A stretch of DNA of 64,000 nt from an uncultured Lachnospiraceae bacterium. GTDB lineage: Bacteria > Bacillota > Clostridia > Lachnospirales > Lachnospiraceae. The translations under genes and the position numbers were made by a program. How positions within the stretch are numbered: the first letter of the stretch is position 1; each line of letters begins with the position of its first letter. Positions 17,937 to 26,933 of this stretch are shown in pieces. The DNA is taken from NCBI GenBank assembly GCA_910585895.1, contig CAJUHY010000005.1:1-64000 (forward strand), written 5' to 3'. The notes under the pieces were generated by a model. The model did no database searches. It had not been told where the DNA came from and saw only the letters and a list, made by a program, of their open reading frames with translations.

Positions 17937-20573
17937 CTATTTTTTTGATATAACCGCCTTACGGATAAGGTCAACCGGAATTATCAATACTGCCAGCAGC
18001 ATGGATACGAGCAGAGCTTTCACGCTCAATAATGTTGTGCCGAATACTTCTCCGCCAATCTGTATGATGACTGTCTGCATGATAAAAATGGCTCCCATTA
18101 CCAGCATAAAGTTCTTGTTTTCACCAATGTGTTCAAAAAGGTTAAACCGCTCTGACCTGGTGTTTAAGCTGTTAAAGATAATGGAATAGATGAAGAAAGC
18201 AAACATAAATGTCTTTTCATACAATCCAGGGTTTGCACAGTCTGCAGGCGTTACAAAATCAGTGATTCCCCCTATATTTTCCAGAATCAGGATAGAACCT
18301 AAGGTTATGAATATGGAACTTGTGCCAATAGCCGTCTTGATATACCCGGTGAGGATGTTATCAGTACGAAGCGCCGGCTTATCATTCATATAGCGGTCGA
18401 GAATTGGCTCACCGCCAAACGCCATCGCCGCCAGCGTATCCATAATCAAGTTAATCCACAGAATCTGTACAATGGAGAACGGCTCCGTCCATCCCAGCAC
18501 CGGAGCAATAATATTCATGAGCAAGGTACTGATGTTGACGGTAAGCTGGAAAATCAGGAACTTACCGACGGATTTCGCCATCGTCCGGCTGTTAAGCACG
18601 CAATCTTTGATAGAGGTAAGACTGTTGTTCAAAATTACAACGTCTCCTGCTTCCTGGGCTACGGCAGTACCATCTCCCATGGCAAAGCCGATATCTGCCT
18701 GTTTCAATGCCGGAGCATCGTTTACGCCGTCACCGGTCATACCGCAGACATTTTCAATCTGCTGGGAAATAGATACCAGACGCTTTTTATCCAGAGGCTT
18801 CGCCCTGCTGACTACACGAAGATTTGGCAGTTTCTTCTTCAATTCCTCATCGGACATCTCCTCCAGCTCTTCATGTGTCAGTACAACATCCTTCTGTTCA
18901 TCTTTTAAGATTCCCGCTTCCTTGGCTATGGCAACAGCTGTCTCCTCCGCATCACCGGTAACCATTACCACCTGGATGCCGGCGCTGTTCAAAATTTCTA
19001 CAGTCTCCACCGCATCGGTCCTTACATTATCGCGCAGGCAGAGGACTGCCATCAATATCGTCTTTCCCTCAGCAATCTTGGCTACTGACAGAAGCTTCAT
19101 GGTCCTTTTTGCCTGTGCAACCATCTGCTCTTCCACTGCCTTCTTATCAGACGCGGCAAATTCTTTCACTTCTCCGTCCGGCAGCATATAATGGGTTACC
19201 TGGTCGATAATATTCTCAGTTGCGCCCTTCCAATATATCGTATTGTCTTTGAGCGTTACAGTTGCGCACTTTTTCTCCGAATCAAAACCGCTGATATCCT
19301 GCACTTTATCCTGGTTAGACTTTGCCGCATCATATCCGTTATTCAAGGCATAAGTGAGCAGCGCACGGTCCATATTGTTACTGCCAATCGCTTTGCCTTC
19401 TGATACCTTGGCAAGGTTATTAAGCGTAATGGCATCCATAAATTCACTGCTGTTTATGGAATCAGTAATATTGCCTGCACCAGTAATAAATTCCACGAGT
19501 GACAGGTTGCCCTGCGTAATCGTTCCGGTCTTATCGCTAAACAAGACATTCATGTAAGCAGAGTCAGAAAATGCAGCCTTATGGCTCACAAGGATGTTCT
19601 TTTTGTACATGGACTCCGTATTCATGGACTGCACAAGGCTGTTCATCATCGGCAGCCCCTCCGGCACTGCCATAATAACGATGGACGCCATCAACATTAC
19701 TGCTTCAGCGACAAGCAGCAATACGGCTACTACTGTGACTGCCTCATTTGCCCTGAAAAGCGAAAGCCCTACATGCAAAATACCTGCAATCGCCGCTGCC
19801 GAAACGCCAAGTTTACCAATCCCGGCTGCCACAACCTCAAGCTTTAAGCTGGAGGTGTCTTTACGCTCATCCTCTTCATTGTCCTCGGTCAGCGCTTTGT
19901 TAATCTTACCAAGTTCGGAATCATCGCCGATAACCGTCGCCACCAGATAACCTTCCCCGGAGGTTACAACAGAACCCATAAATACTTTGCTTGCTGACGC
20001 ATAATCTGTAGATTCTGCTTCCTCCATATTAACAGCCGCCGTCTTATCCTCGTCCCTTGACTCACCGTTCAATGCTGCCTGGGACACTTTGATATGTCCT
20101 TCAAAAATAAGTCCGTCGACAGGAACTTTATCCCCCGCCTGTACGAGGACAGTATCTCCTTTGACAATCTCACTCGTAAGGATATTAATCAGCTTTCCAT
20201 TGCGGATTACCTTGGCATATGTCTTGCTGTACTCTTCCTGTAAAGCCTCACTTCTGGAACTGTTGCGGTATTCAGACAACGTACTGAATCCGGTCGCCAA
20301 ACCAATTGCCAAAATAATGCTGATAATTTCTACAACATCATTCTCACCTGCCATCGCGGGGACAAACATACCCAGCACAGCAAGCGCAATCTTCAATACC
20401 AAAGCTGCACATAAAACCTTAATCCAAATGTCATTAAATGCGCCGATAAACATTGACCACAGAGATTCCGCTTCCCTTTTGGCAAGTTCATTCGTACCAA
20501 AATCCTGCCTGCTCTTGTCTGCCTGGGAATCTGACAGACCTCTCATCAGCGCTTCTTTGTCCATATTATTCAT
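17937..20573 (-). CDS. Calcium-translocating P-type ATPase (PMCA type)
   Basis: The 878-residue P2-type ATPase exports Ca2+ from the cytoplasm. Visible motifs are the actuator-domain ALNGES, the phosphorylation site DKTGTITQGN (Asp near residue 345), the hinge MTGDGVNDAPALKQAD, the M4 ion-binding VPEGLPMMNS and the M6 motif NLIMDTLAAMAF. The hydrophobic pattern fits 10 transmembrane segments. There is a full-length N-terminal cytoplasmic segment but no C-terminal calmodulin region. It follows three terD genes 112 bases upstream and may work with these Ca2+-binding proteins in ion homeostasis. The start at 20573 has AGGAGG 13 bases upstream, slightly far; a second ATG three codons on is possible. 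Confidence 0.93.
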   Translation of the reverse strand: MNNMDKEALMRGLSDSQADKSRQDFGTNELAKREAESLWSMFIGAFNDIWIKVLCAALVLKIALAVLGMFVPAMAGENDVVEIISIILAIGLATGFSTLSEYRNSSRSEALQEEYSKTYAKVIRNGKLINILTSEIVKGDTVLVQAGDKVPVDGLIFEGHIKVSQAALNGESRDEDKTAAVNMEEAESTDYASASKVFMGSVVTSGEGYLVATVIGDDSELGKINKALTEDNEEDERKDTSSLKLEVVAAGIGKLGVSAAAIAGILHVGLSLFRANEAVTVVAVLLLVAEAVMLMASIVIMAVPEGLPMMNSLVQSMNTESMYKKNILVSHKAAFSDSAYMNVLFSDKTGTITQGNLSLVEFITGAGNITDSINSSEFMDAITLNNLAKVSEGKAIGSNNMDRALLTYALNNGYDAAKSNQDKVQDISGFDSEKKCATVTLKDNTIYWKGATENIIDQVTHYMLPDGEVKEFAASDKKAVEEQMVAQAKRTMKLLSVAKIAEGKTILMAVLCLRDNVRTDAVETVEILNSAGIQVVMVTGDAEETAVAIAKEAGILKDEQKDVVLTHEELEEMSDEELKKKLPNLRVVSRAKPLDKKRLVSISQQIENVCGMTGDGVNDAPALKQADIGFAMGDGTAVAQEAGDVVILNNSLTSIKDCVLNSRTMAKSVGKFLIFQLTVNISTLLMNIIAPVLGWTEPFSIVQILWINLIMDTLAAMAFGGEPILDRYMNDKPALRTDNILTGYIKTAIGTSSIFITLGSILILENIGGITDFVTPADCANPGLYEKTFMFAFFIYSIIFNSLNTRSERFNLFEHIGENKNFMLVMGAIFIMQTVIIQIGGEVFGTTLLSVKALLVSMLLAVLIIPVDLIRKAVISKK

Positions 20574-20617
20574 TATAGATAAATGACCTCCTCATTGTGT
20601 TTTAAACCAAGGAAAGA

Positions 20618-20639
20618 GAAACGCTTTAATCAGCGTTTC
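20618..20639 (-). terminator. Hairpin between terD and the Ca2+-ATPase gene
   Basis: GAAACGCT/AGCGTTTC is a perfect 8-bp stem with a 6-base loop in the 111-base gap. The T-tract is weak (TCTCTTTCC), so it may be only a partial terminator or a processing site. Confidence 0.45.
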
Positions 20640-20684
20640 CCTAACACAATAGTTTCTCCATTCCTGATAGAAATAATGTAAAAC

Positions 20685-21287
20685 TTACATATATCTTCTG
20701 CTGAGTTCACCCAGTCCAGGGTCGTTGGTTCCCTGGCCAACAGCGCTGAACTTCCATTCGCCATTATGCCGGTATACCTCACCGAAAATCATTGCCGTCA
20801 TCCCGGAATAATCCTCGGTTAAATTATACTTACACATCTCATTATTATTTCTGGCGTCCACAAGCCGGATGAATGCATTCTGAATCATCCCAAAATGCTG
20901 CTGCCGCTTAACAGCCTGATAGATATTGACGACAATGACAATCCTGTCATAGTCCTGGGGAACCTGTGATAAATCAATGATAATCTGCTCATCGTCCCCT
21001 TCTCCTGCTCCCGTGAGGTTGTCGCCCTGATGTACAACCGTTCCTGACGGATGGCGGAGATTGCCAAAGTATACCAAATCTTCTTTATATTCCAATTTGC
21101 CATTTCTGAGCATAATGGCAGAAGCATCACAGTCAATTTGCTCTGGCGATGAAGAAAATACAGATTTCAGGAATCCACCGGAAGATTTCTGCACCTCATC
21201 CCAGCCAAGACCCACGACAACCTTCGCCAAACCGGCATTGTCTTTTGACAAACTGACTTTCTGGCCTTTCTGTAAACTGATAGACAT
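20685..21287 (-). CDS. TerD family protein, divergent paralogue
   Basis: The 200-residue TerD-fold protein ([49 protein letters not shown]) is cytoplasmic. TerD proteins are beta-sandwiches that bind Ca2+ through acidic loops. In the two neighbours the first loop reads [10 protein letters not shown]; here it is replaced by a longer insertion, GGFLKSVFSSSPEQIDCDAS, with fewer acidic residues, while the second acidic loop (GEGDDEQI) is kept. This suggests a specialised subunit. B. subtilis YceC/D/E form a comparable trio. GGAGG precedes the ATG. Confidence 0.9.
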   Translation of the reverse strand: MSISLQKGQKVSLSKDNAGLAKVVVGLGWDEVQKSSGGFLKSVFSSSPEQIDCDASAIMLRNGKLEYKEDLVYFGNLRHPSGTVVHQGDNLTGAGEGDDEQIIIDLSQVPQDYDRIVIVVNIYQAVKRQQHFGMIQNAFIRLVDARNNNEMCKYNLTEDYSGMTAMIFGEVYRHNGEWKFSAVGQGTNDPGLGELSRRYM

Positions 21288-21298
21288 CTCTTATCCTC

Positions 21299-21880
21299 CT
21301 ATTCTACCTCAACGCCAAAATTGGCGCACAGAGCTGCCAATCCTCCCTGATAGCCGCTTCCAATGGCATTAAACTTCCATTCATCACCATTCTTATACAA
21401 CTCCCCGAAGACTGCAGCCGTTTCAATGGAGAAATCCTCTCCCAAATCATAGCGCAATAGTTCCTCGCCCGTAGCTTCATTATAGATACGGACAAATGCA
21501 TTGTTCACCTGACCAAAATTCTGCCTTCTTGCCTCTGCTTCATAAATAGTCACTGTAAAAGCAATTTTCGTAATATTTGCCGGAACTTTGGAGAGGTCTA
21601 CCTTTATCTGCTCATCGTCTCCATCGCCCACGCCCGTAAGATTATCTCCCTGATGCTGTACGCTGCCTGAGGCATGTGTCAGATTGCCAAAAAATACGAA
21701 ATCTTTGGAATCCGCTACTTTGCCGGAATCTGTAAGCAAAAATGCTGCCGCATCCAAATCAAAATCTCCACCGGTATCAAATGCATTTACATCCCATCCC
21801 AGGCCGACAACCACTTTAGTCAGTCCAGGATTTCCTTTGGTCAGGCTAACCTTCTGACCTTTCTGTAAATTAACTGGCAT
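21299..21880 (-). CDS. TerD family protein
   Basis: The 193-residue protein begins [20 protein letters not shown]. The Ca2+-binding segments [13 protein letters not shown] and [14 protein letters not shown] are intact, and it ends with the conserved [20 protein letters not shown]. TerD proteins are linked to resistance to tellurite, phage, colicins and envelope or metal stress; the mechanism is not established. It is the middle of three tandem terD genes (11 and 13 base gaps), 60-70 percent identical by eye to the next upstream copy. Confidence 0.93.
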   Translation of the reverse strand: MPVNLQKGQKVSLTKGNPGLTKVVVGLGWDVNAFDTGGDFDLDAAAFLLTDSGKVADSKDFVFFGNLTHASGSVQHQGDNLTGVGDGDDEQIKVDLSKVPANITKIAFTVTIYEAEARRQNFGQVNNAFVRIYNEATGEELLRYDLGEDFSIETAAVFGELYKNGDEWKFNAIGSGYQGGLAALCANFGVEVE

Positions 21881-21893
21881 AATATGTCACCTC

Positions 21894-22475
21894 CTATGCT
21901 ACCTCAATTCCATAGTGTCCGCATAAAGCCGCCAAACCACCCTGGAAACCGCTGCCAATCGCATTAAACTTCCACTCACCGCTATGCCGGTACAGCTCAC
22001 CGACCACCACCGCAGTCTCAATGGAAAAATCCTCCCCCAGGTCATAACGAATCAACTCCGTATTGGTAGCCTCATCGACAAGCCGGATAAACGCATTGCT
22101 TACCTGGCCAAAATTCTGCCGCCTTGTCTCCGCCTCATAAATTGTCACCGTAAAAGCGATCTTCTCAATATTGGCGGGGACTTTTGTAAGGTCAACCTGA
22201 ATCTGCTCGTCATCTCCCTCACCCTCTCCTGTAAGGTTATCGCCCTGATGGTTTACGCTCCCGCTTGTATGGGTGAGATTGCCATAAAATACAAATTCTT
22301 TATCTGTCGGGCATTTCCCGTCAGCCTCCAGCATGAATGCTGCTGCATCCAGGTCAAAATCTGCACCGGAATCAAATGCGTTTACATCCCATCCAAGCCC
22401 GACCATAATGTTTTTGAGCCCTGGATTTCCCTTCGTTAAGTCCACTTTTTGTCCTTTTGATAAATTAATTGGCAT
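21894..22475 (-). CDS. TerD family protein
   Basis: The product is 193 residues from ATG 22475, supported by AGGAGG 6 bases upstream; the frame opens 11 codons earlier without a ribosome binding site. It has [33 protein letters not shown] and [14 protein letters not shown], so both acidic Ca2+ loops are complete. It is the first of the terD trio and lies 100 bases after the telA gene, leaving room for an internal promoter (a TTGCGT with a TATGTA 16 bases on is visible but weak). Confidence 0.93.
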   Translation of the reverse strand: MPINLSKGQKVDLTKGNPGLKNIMVGLGWDVNAFDSGADFDLDAAAFMLEADGKCPTDKEFVFYGNLTHTSGSVNHQGDNLTGEGEGDDEQIQVDLTKVPANIEKIAFTVTIYEAETRRQNFGQVSNAFIRLVDEATNTELIRYDLGEDFSIETAVVVGELYRHSGEWKFNAIGSGFQGGLAALCGHYGIEVA

Positions 22476-22575
22476 ATTGTTACCTCCTAGTAATATATTT
22501 TGAAACACTGTTGTTACTTACATTTTCTTACATACTATGTTATCTGCCTGACGCAAAACGTAATACTTATATCAC

Positions 22576-23727
22576 TTATCTCCTGGACGGAGGCATATGA
22601 TACTCCCTGTTGAAGTCCGCTTTAATCGTCTCAAGCCTTGCCTGTTCCTCCACGCGTTTCTTTCTGGCATCTTCCTGAATTCTCTTGGTCTCCTCAATGC
22701 CGCTGGTAATTGTCCTCCAGGTCGTCTCCAAAGTCTCTATCTGGATGGAACTTCCCGAAGCAAGCCTTGCTGCCATTTTCGATGACTCTACGGTATTCTG
22801 GGCATTCCTGACAAGCATTTCATTCGTCTTCTTATCAAGTTCCGCCATAGACTCCGCCTGAATTCTCTGCCTTTTCAGCAAAATGGCCTGGGCAAGCGCT
22901 TGTTTAAATACCGGAAGCGTTACAATAAACGCTGAATTAATCTTCCTGACCAGATTATAATTACTAAATTCCATTGTCTTAATCATTGGAATAGACTGCA
23001 TTGCCACATTTTCCGCCACACGCAAATCCTGCGTCCTCTGCTCCATCATCATCAACGCCTGATTGAGGCTTGTAAGCTCAAATTGAATGGACTGGTCGCC
23101 GGTCTGCTCCATATCCTGCTGCCTCTGCGCAATATACGCTTCGATTTCCCCACAGGCCTGTTCTCCTGCCAGGATATATTTGACAAGTTCATGGTAGAAG
23201 TTGACGTTTGCCTCAAACATCTGGTTCAATTTACGGTTTGACTGCTTAATCTCTGATTCATATCCCTTGAGCTGAACATAAATCTTATCAACTTCCTCGC
23301 CCATCGTATGATACTTGGCAAGAATTTTGTCTAACTGCTTCTTGAGCCCGCCAAACAGTTTGTCAAAAAAGCCAGGATTATCCTTAATCTCTTCGATGTC
23401 AAATTTATCCATAATCCTGGCAAGCGTTGTCAGCATTTCGCTCGTATCGTCAAGCTGCGACATGTTCATGCTGTTAAGGACAACGTCCGATGCCTTGGAA
23501 ATTTCCTCTGCCACTTCCGCACCAAAAGATACAATCGTATCAAGGTTATTCACTTCTATCGTGCTCACGATACGGTCAACTTCCTCTGAGTTGACAAGTT
23601 GAGAATTCATCTGCTGCCTGTCAGCAACAATATCATACTCCTGAACAACCTCTATCTCATTCTTGGGTTCTGGAATCTGTGATGCCGTGGGCACTGCGGT
23701 TGTTGTTTTGCTAAAATCAAGTCCCAT
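22576..23727 (-). CDS. TelA family toxic anion resistance protein (YceH-like)
   Basis: The 383-residue, largely helical cytoplasmic protein has the TelA core (DTIVSFGAEVAEEISKASD; MDKFDIEEIKDNPGFFDKLF; LKGYESEIKQSNRKLNQMFE; IKTMEFSNYNLVRKINSAFI). The family is found with TerD genes and named for tellurite resistance; B. subtilis YceH in yceCDEFGH is the closest parallel. Its C-terminus is charged and coiled (TKRIQEDARKKRVEEQARLE). ATG 23727 was preferred over an upstream TTG. Its start overlaps the region of the previous stop codon (23730), so the yceG-like and telA genes are tightly coupled. Confidence 0.92.
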   Translation of the reverse strand: MGLDFSKTTTAVPTASQIPEPKNEIEVVQEYDIVADRQQMNSQLVNSEEVDRIVSTIEVNNLDTIVSFGAEVAEEISKASDVVLNSMNMSQLDDTSEMLTTLARIMDKFDIEEIKDNPGFFDKLFGGLKKQLDKILAKYHTMGEEVDKIYVQLKGYESEIKQSNRKLNQMFEANVNFYHELVKYILAGEQACGEIEAYIAQRQQDMEQTGDQSIQFELTSLNQALMMMEQRTQDLRVAENVAMQSIPMIKTMEFSNYNLVRKINSAFIVTLPVFKQALAQAILLKRQRIQAESMAELDKKTNEMLVRNAQNTVESSKMAARLASGSSIQIETLETTWRTITSGIEETKRIQEDARKKRVEEQARLETIKADFNREYHMPPSRR

Positions 23728-23729
23728 AA

Positions 23730-26006
23730 TCAATTACCTCTCTTAAATATTTTATCACGCCAACCCGGGCGTGTGCTGCGCGATGAAAAGCCTTTAAAAT
23801 CGGGAACCTGCAGGTCATATAAATATTCCCCAATCTCATGTTCCTCCATTATCCTGCCATTAAAATACTTCTCTATGCTCTGATAACCTGTCGGCACAAA
23901 AAACAGGATGTCAAAACCTATCAGGTTTAAATATGCCGCCAAGATGGTATCTTCCAATGATATCACAGTCTCTGTCGCGTTGATATAAATCAGCTTGGGA
24001 TTCTTCTTGGTAAAATCAAATTTCTGAATCAGCCTTACGATATCTTTGGGAAGGTTCAAGACATTGGCAATGACCGTGTATTCCATGCCGTTTTCCCCAA
24101 TTCCCCTGATTAACTTCCGGTCTATGATAGCTTGCAGCTTATCTAACATGAATTCCTGCATATCCTCCCGCAGGATTCCATATTTATAGCACGAATGCTC
24201 CTTTATTTTGGAACGCTGCAGACGTCCATTCTTATAAAACTCCGCAGCAAACGATTTCACCGGATTTGCCGTTGCAGATTCGATATAAGGCGCTTTCCTT
24301 ACCACAACAGTATCGTCTGTCACCAACTCTTTCACGGAATTCCAATACTGCTGCAGCTGCCCATCTTTCACACCAGACACCTTGGAAAATATGACCGGTA
24401 TGCTGACAACTCCCTCCACCGTACTGAACCCTGGCCGGTATTTGAGCTCCTGGTCCCAGAGAATTTTTATTTCCTCATACATTGTCTGCAAGTTGATGAC
24501 GTTCGCCCGACCGTACTGACGGTTCCTGTATATCCCGGAATCCTGATACATTAAGGTATCCAATTCTCTTTCCGCATGGTACGCTGCCGTGCCCATCTTT
24601 ACCTGGGAATTGTCCTCTGGATATCTCTCCAACGCCAGCGTATCGGAATAGCTGACTTCATACAGGGAACGGTCGGTCAGCGTACACTTCTCATTCAGGT
24701 TCGGCACCAGAATCAGCACATCTATCGGCAATTTTGCCAGGAACCGTAAAAACATACACTCATTGCTGTCCTTGCAGCCGCCGAGATGGATGAAACAGGA
24801 TATTTGCGGGGACGCCCAATTAGAAAACAACTGCGGCATATAACGTCCAAGCCAGCAGAGCAGGTACACCGCCTTGTTGGTCAGCTTATTAAGATTGCCG
24901 CCGGCTGCAGATTCCTCCATCAGCATCACATCAACGAATGCCTTATTCATAAGCCTTTGAAGTTCAATGTTAGCCGTATATTTGATATTCGCCGCAAGGT
25001 CCATAATCATCTGGTCTGTGCGGGAATAATTTCCTCTCTTAATGGAAGCTATCTCATCTGGAGTTGGCTTGGCAATCTCTCCATTTACAATTACAACCTT
25101 ACGCTTGGCATTTTTCAATTCCAGCTGCAGCTGATACAATTCATTGGCATAAGTAAGCTTGTCTTCCACCCCATTAATGCGGATAAAGCAATTGTAGAAT
25201 AGTTTGGGATCATTGCCTCTTAAAGCTATGCTCTCCCTGACGTCCTCGAGCCCTTTGCCTTTTATCCAGGCATTCGTACAGCCCGCAAGCGCAGGTTTTA
25301 TCCCATACAGTCTCTCGTTATTCATTTCATTCTGAATCTTTTCCCTGACCATCTTTAAGTTAAACTCCGGCGGGAAAGACTTCATGCCGCCCACCTGAAA
25401 TTCATCGGACAAAGAAGAAGATGTATCCAGTTTGAGATAGCCGGCATCCCCGTGATACTGCAGCAGAACCACATCACACCCCGCATTCGACAGAATTGAT
25501 ATCAGCATCAATTCGTAGTTGCTGATATCCCCTTCATAGAGGATTTTGGGGATATTATTATCCCCCAGCTGGTTTACTATCCTCTCAAATTTATAATACA
25601 GCCAGCACATATATTTAATATATGCATTTTTCAGCATATTCTCTGTCTTACCGGCTCTTTGCATGGAATCCAGGGAATCGTAAATTGATGTCGCCACATT
25701 CTGTCTCTGACTGTCATTCATCCGCGGGAGCCATTTTTGGAGGCTTGCCGCTATGAATCCAATGCTCATCCGGAAATCCATACCCATGATTTCACCATAA
25801 TACGAGAGATTTTTCTCATCCGGGTTAGGGATTTTGCCCTCTATAATTACGCCTGACTTACGTGCAGCATCATAATATTTCCTGATAAATCCTTCAATTT
25901 CTTCCGAATATCCATTAAACCGATAGAAATACACCCCTTTATTTGACCTGCTGCCCAATGGTAAAAAATAATCGTTAAGGCTGCAGAGCTTCACATGTTC
26001 CAACAT
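23730..26006 (-). CDS. YceG-like protein of the Ter cluster, with three internal repeats
   Basis: This 758-residue cytoplasmic protein has no enzyme motif that I recognise. Position between rhomboid and telA genes, and its character, match the YceG family (537 residues in B. subtilis), described as a component of the Ter biosynthetic module. By eye it contains three related units: residues about 122-186 (KYMCWLYYKFERIVNQL then ILSNAGCDVVLLQYHG), 371-436 (LLCWLGRYMPQLFSNW then FLAKLPIDVLILVPN) and 643-707 (LPKDIVRLIQKFDF then YLNLIGFDILFFVPTG). Upstream of the first two, VIIEGKIPNPDEKNLSYYG and VIVNGEIAKPTPDEIASIK also match. A fourth unit is in the protease at 26934-28358. GAGGATG precedes the ATG at 26006. 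Confidence 0.75.
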   Translation of the reverse strand: MLEHVKLCSLNDYFLPLGSRSNKGVYFYRFNGYSEEIEGFIRKYYDAARKSGVIIEGKIPNPDEKNLSYYGEIMGMDFRMSIGFIAASLQKWLPRMNDSQRQNVATSIYDSLDSMQRAGKTENMLKNAYIKYMCWLYYKFERIVNQLGDNNIPKILYEGDISNYELMLISILSNAGCDVVLLQYHGDAGYLKLDTSSSLSDEFQVGGMKSFPPEFNLKMVREKIQNEMNNERLYGIKPALAGCTNAWIKGKGLEDVRESIALRGNDPKLFYNCFIRINGVEDKLTYANELYQLQLELKNAKRKVVIVNGEIAKPTPDEIASIKRGNYSRTDQMIMDLAANIKYTANIELQRLMNKAFVDVMLMEESAAGGNLNKLTNKAVYLLCWLGRYMPQLFSNWASPQISCFIHLGGCKDSNECMFLRFLAKLPIDVLILVPNLNEKCTLTDRSLYEVSYSDTLALERYPEDNSQVKMGTAAYHAERELDTLMYQDSGIYRNRQYGRANVINLQTMYEEIKILWDQELKYRPGFSTVEGVVSIPVIFSKVSGVKDGQLQQYWNSVKELVTDDTVVVRKAPYIESATANPVKSFAAEFYKNGRLQRSKIKEHSCYKYGILREDMQEFMLDKLQAIIDRKLIRGIGENGMEYTVIANVLNLPKDIVRLIQKFDFTKKNPKLIYINATETVISLEDTILAAYLNLIGFDILFFVPTGYQSIEKYFNGRIMEEHEIGEYLYDLQVPDFKGFSSRSTRPGWRDKIFKRGN

Positions 26007-26021
26007 TGAGCATCCTCACCT

Positions 26022-26612
26022 TCAATATCTATTCATTTTATTTTTATTCATTACAAACCCAAGGCATGAGCCAATCACCCCGCCCGCTATATGGGTCAGG
26101 TTAGAGACATTGTCCTTAATAAAGACGCCCTGGTAAATCTGCGCTCCAATATATATCACTGCCACCAGAATGAAGGTTAGCGGAATCTTCCCTTCCGTTA
26201 TAGATGTAAGGGAAGACAGTAATATCAATGCAAACACTACACCGCTTGCTCCTAAAAGACGCACTCCCGGGAAAAATATGAAATGAATCACACCAGTGAC
26301 AAGAGCCGTTGTTAAAATAACAAACAAAATATTAGACGAACCATACTTTTCTTCCAGCAATGGTCCCACAATCAGTATCAGCATGATATTGCCGATGAAA
26401 TGTTCCCAACCCGCATGACCTAAGACATGTCCAAAAAAACGCACATATGTGAGAGGACTCAACAACGAAGACCTGTACACGCTGAACAATGCATTCGTAG
26501 TAGCTCTCATTGTCACCTGGTCAAGAACCAAGACGACAAAACATAAGATGGTAAACCCCAGAATAACAGGTGCGTTAAACGACACGCTGACTTTTCTTCC
26601 GTTACTGTTCAT
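26022..26612 (-). CDS. Rhomboid family intramembrane serine protease
   Basis: The 196-residue protein has six hydrophobic segments. The catalytic serine is in LLGASGVVFALI (GxSG), the partner histidine in LTHIAGGVIGS, and the first helices carry HVLGHAGWEHFIGNIMLIL, the HxxxN oxyanion motif region. Rhomboids cleave single-pass membrane proteins within the bilayer. It is 15 bases upstream of the yceG-like gene and so probably in the Ter operon. A foldback element separates it from the preceding protease gene. AAGGAG precedes ATG 26612. The substrate is unknown. Confidence 0.92.
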   Translation of the reverse strand: MNSNGRKVSVSFNAPVILGFTILCFVVLVLDQVTMRATTNALFSVYRSSLLSPLTYVRFFGHVLGHAGWEHFIGNIMLILIVGPLLEEKYGSSNILFVILTTALVTGVIHFIFFPGVRLLGASGVVFALILLSSLTSITEGKIPLTFILVAVIYIGAQIYQGVFIKDNVSNLTHIAGGVIGSCLGFVMNKNKMNRY

Positions 26613-26687
26613 TCCCTATTTCTCCTTACAATTACTTTGTCCTCTATACTATCATATCTTGTCTGGATTTACAAGTTTGATGTCTTT

Positions 26688-26880
26688 TTCAGTTTCCCCA
26701 TTTTTATACAGCTTATATTATAGTACCAAAAGGTCTTGCTGCCTTTGGCAGCATAGACATCTTGCACAAAAAGCGTCTGGAAAGCTAGCTTTCCATAGCG
26801 CTTTTATGTGCAAAGTGTTTTCAGCGCTTTGCGCTGGAAACCTTTTGGTACTATAAAATTACAAAATGGGGAAACTGGAA
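26688..26880. mobile_element. 193-bp foldback (MITE-like) element with flanking direct repeats
   Basis: The ends are inverted repeats: TTCAGTTTCCCCATTTT on the left and the complement of TTCCAGTTTCCCCATTTT on the right, each followed inward by ATAGTACCAAAAGG. The interior folds further (GGAAAGCTAGCTTTCC, AGCGCTTTGCGCT). The 10-mer TGATGTCTTT flanks it at 26678-26687 and 26881-26890, which looks like a target duplication. It encodes no protein. Partial relatives lie at 44312-44366 and 55351-55403. It fills most of the 320-base gap between the rhomboid and protease genes. Confidence 0.75.
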
Positions 26881-26933
26881 TGATGTCTTTACAGCCCACG
26901 GATAATACTCAAATATCCTAAAGCTAACTTTCA

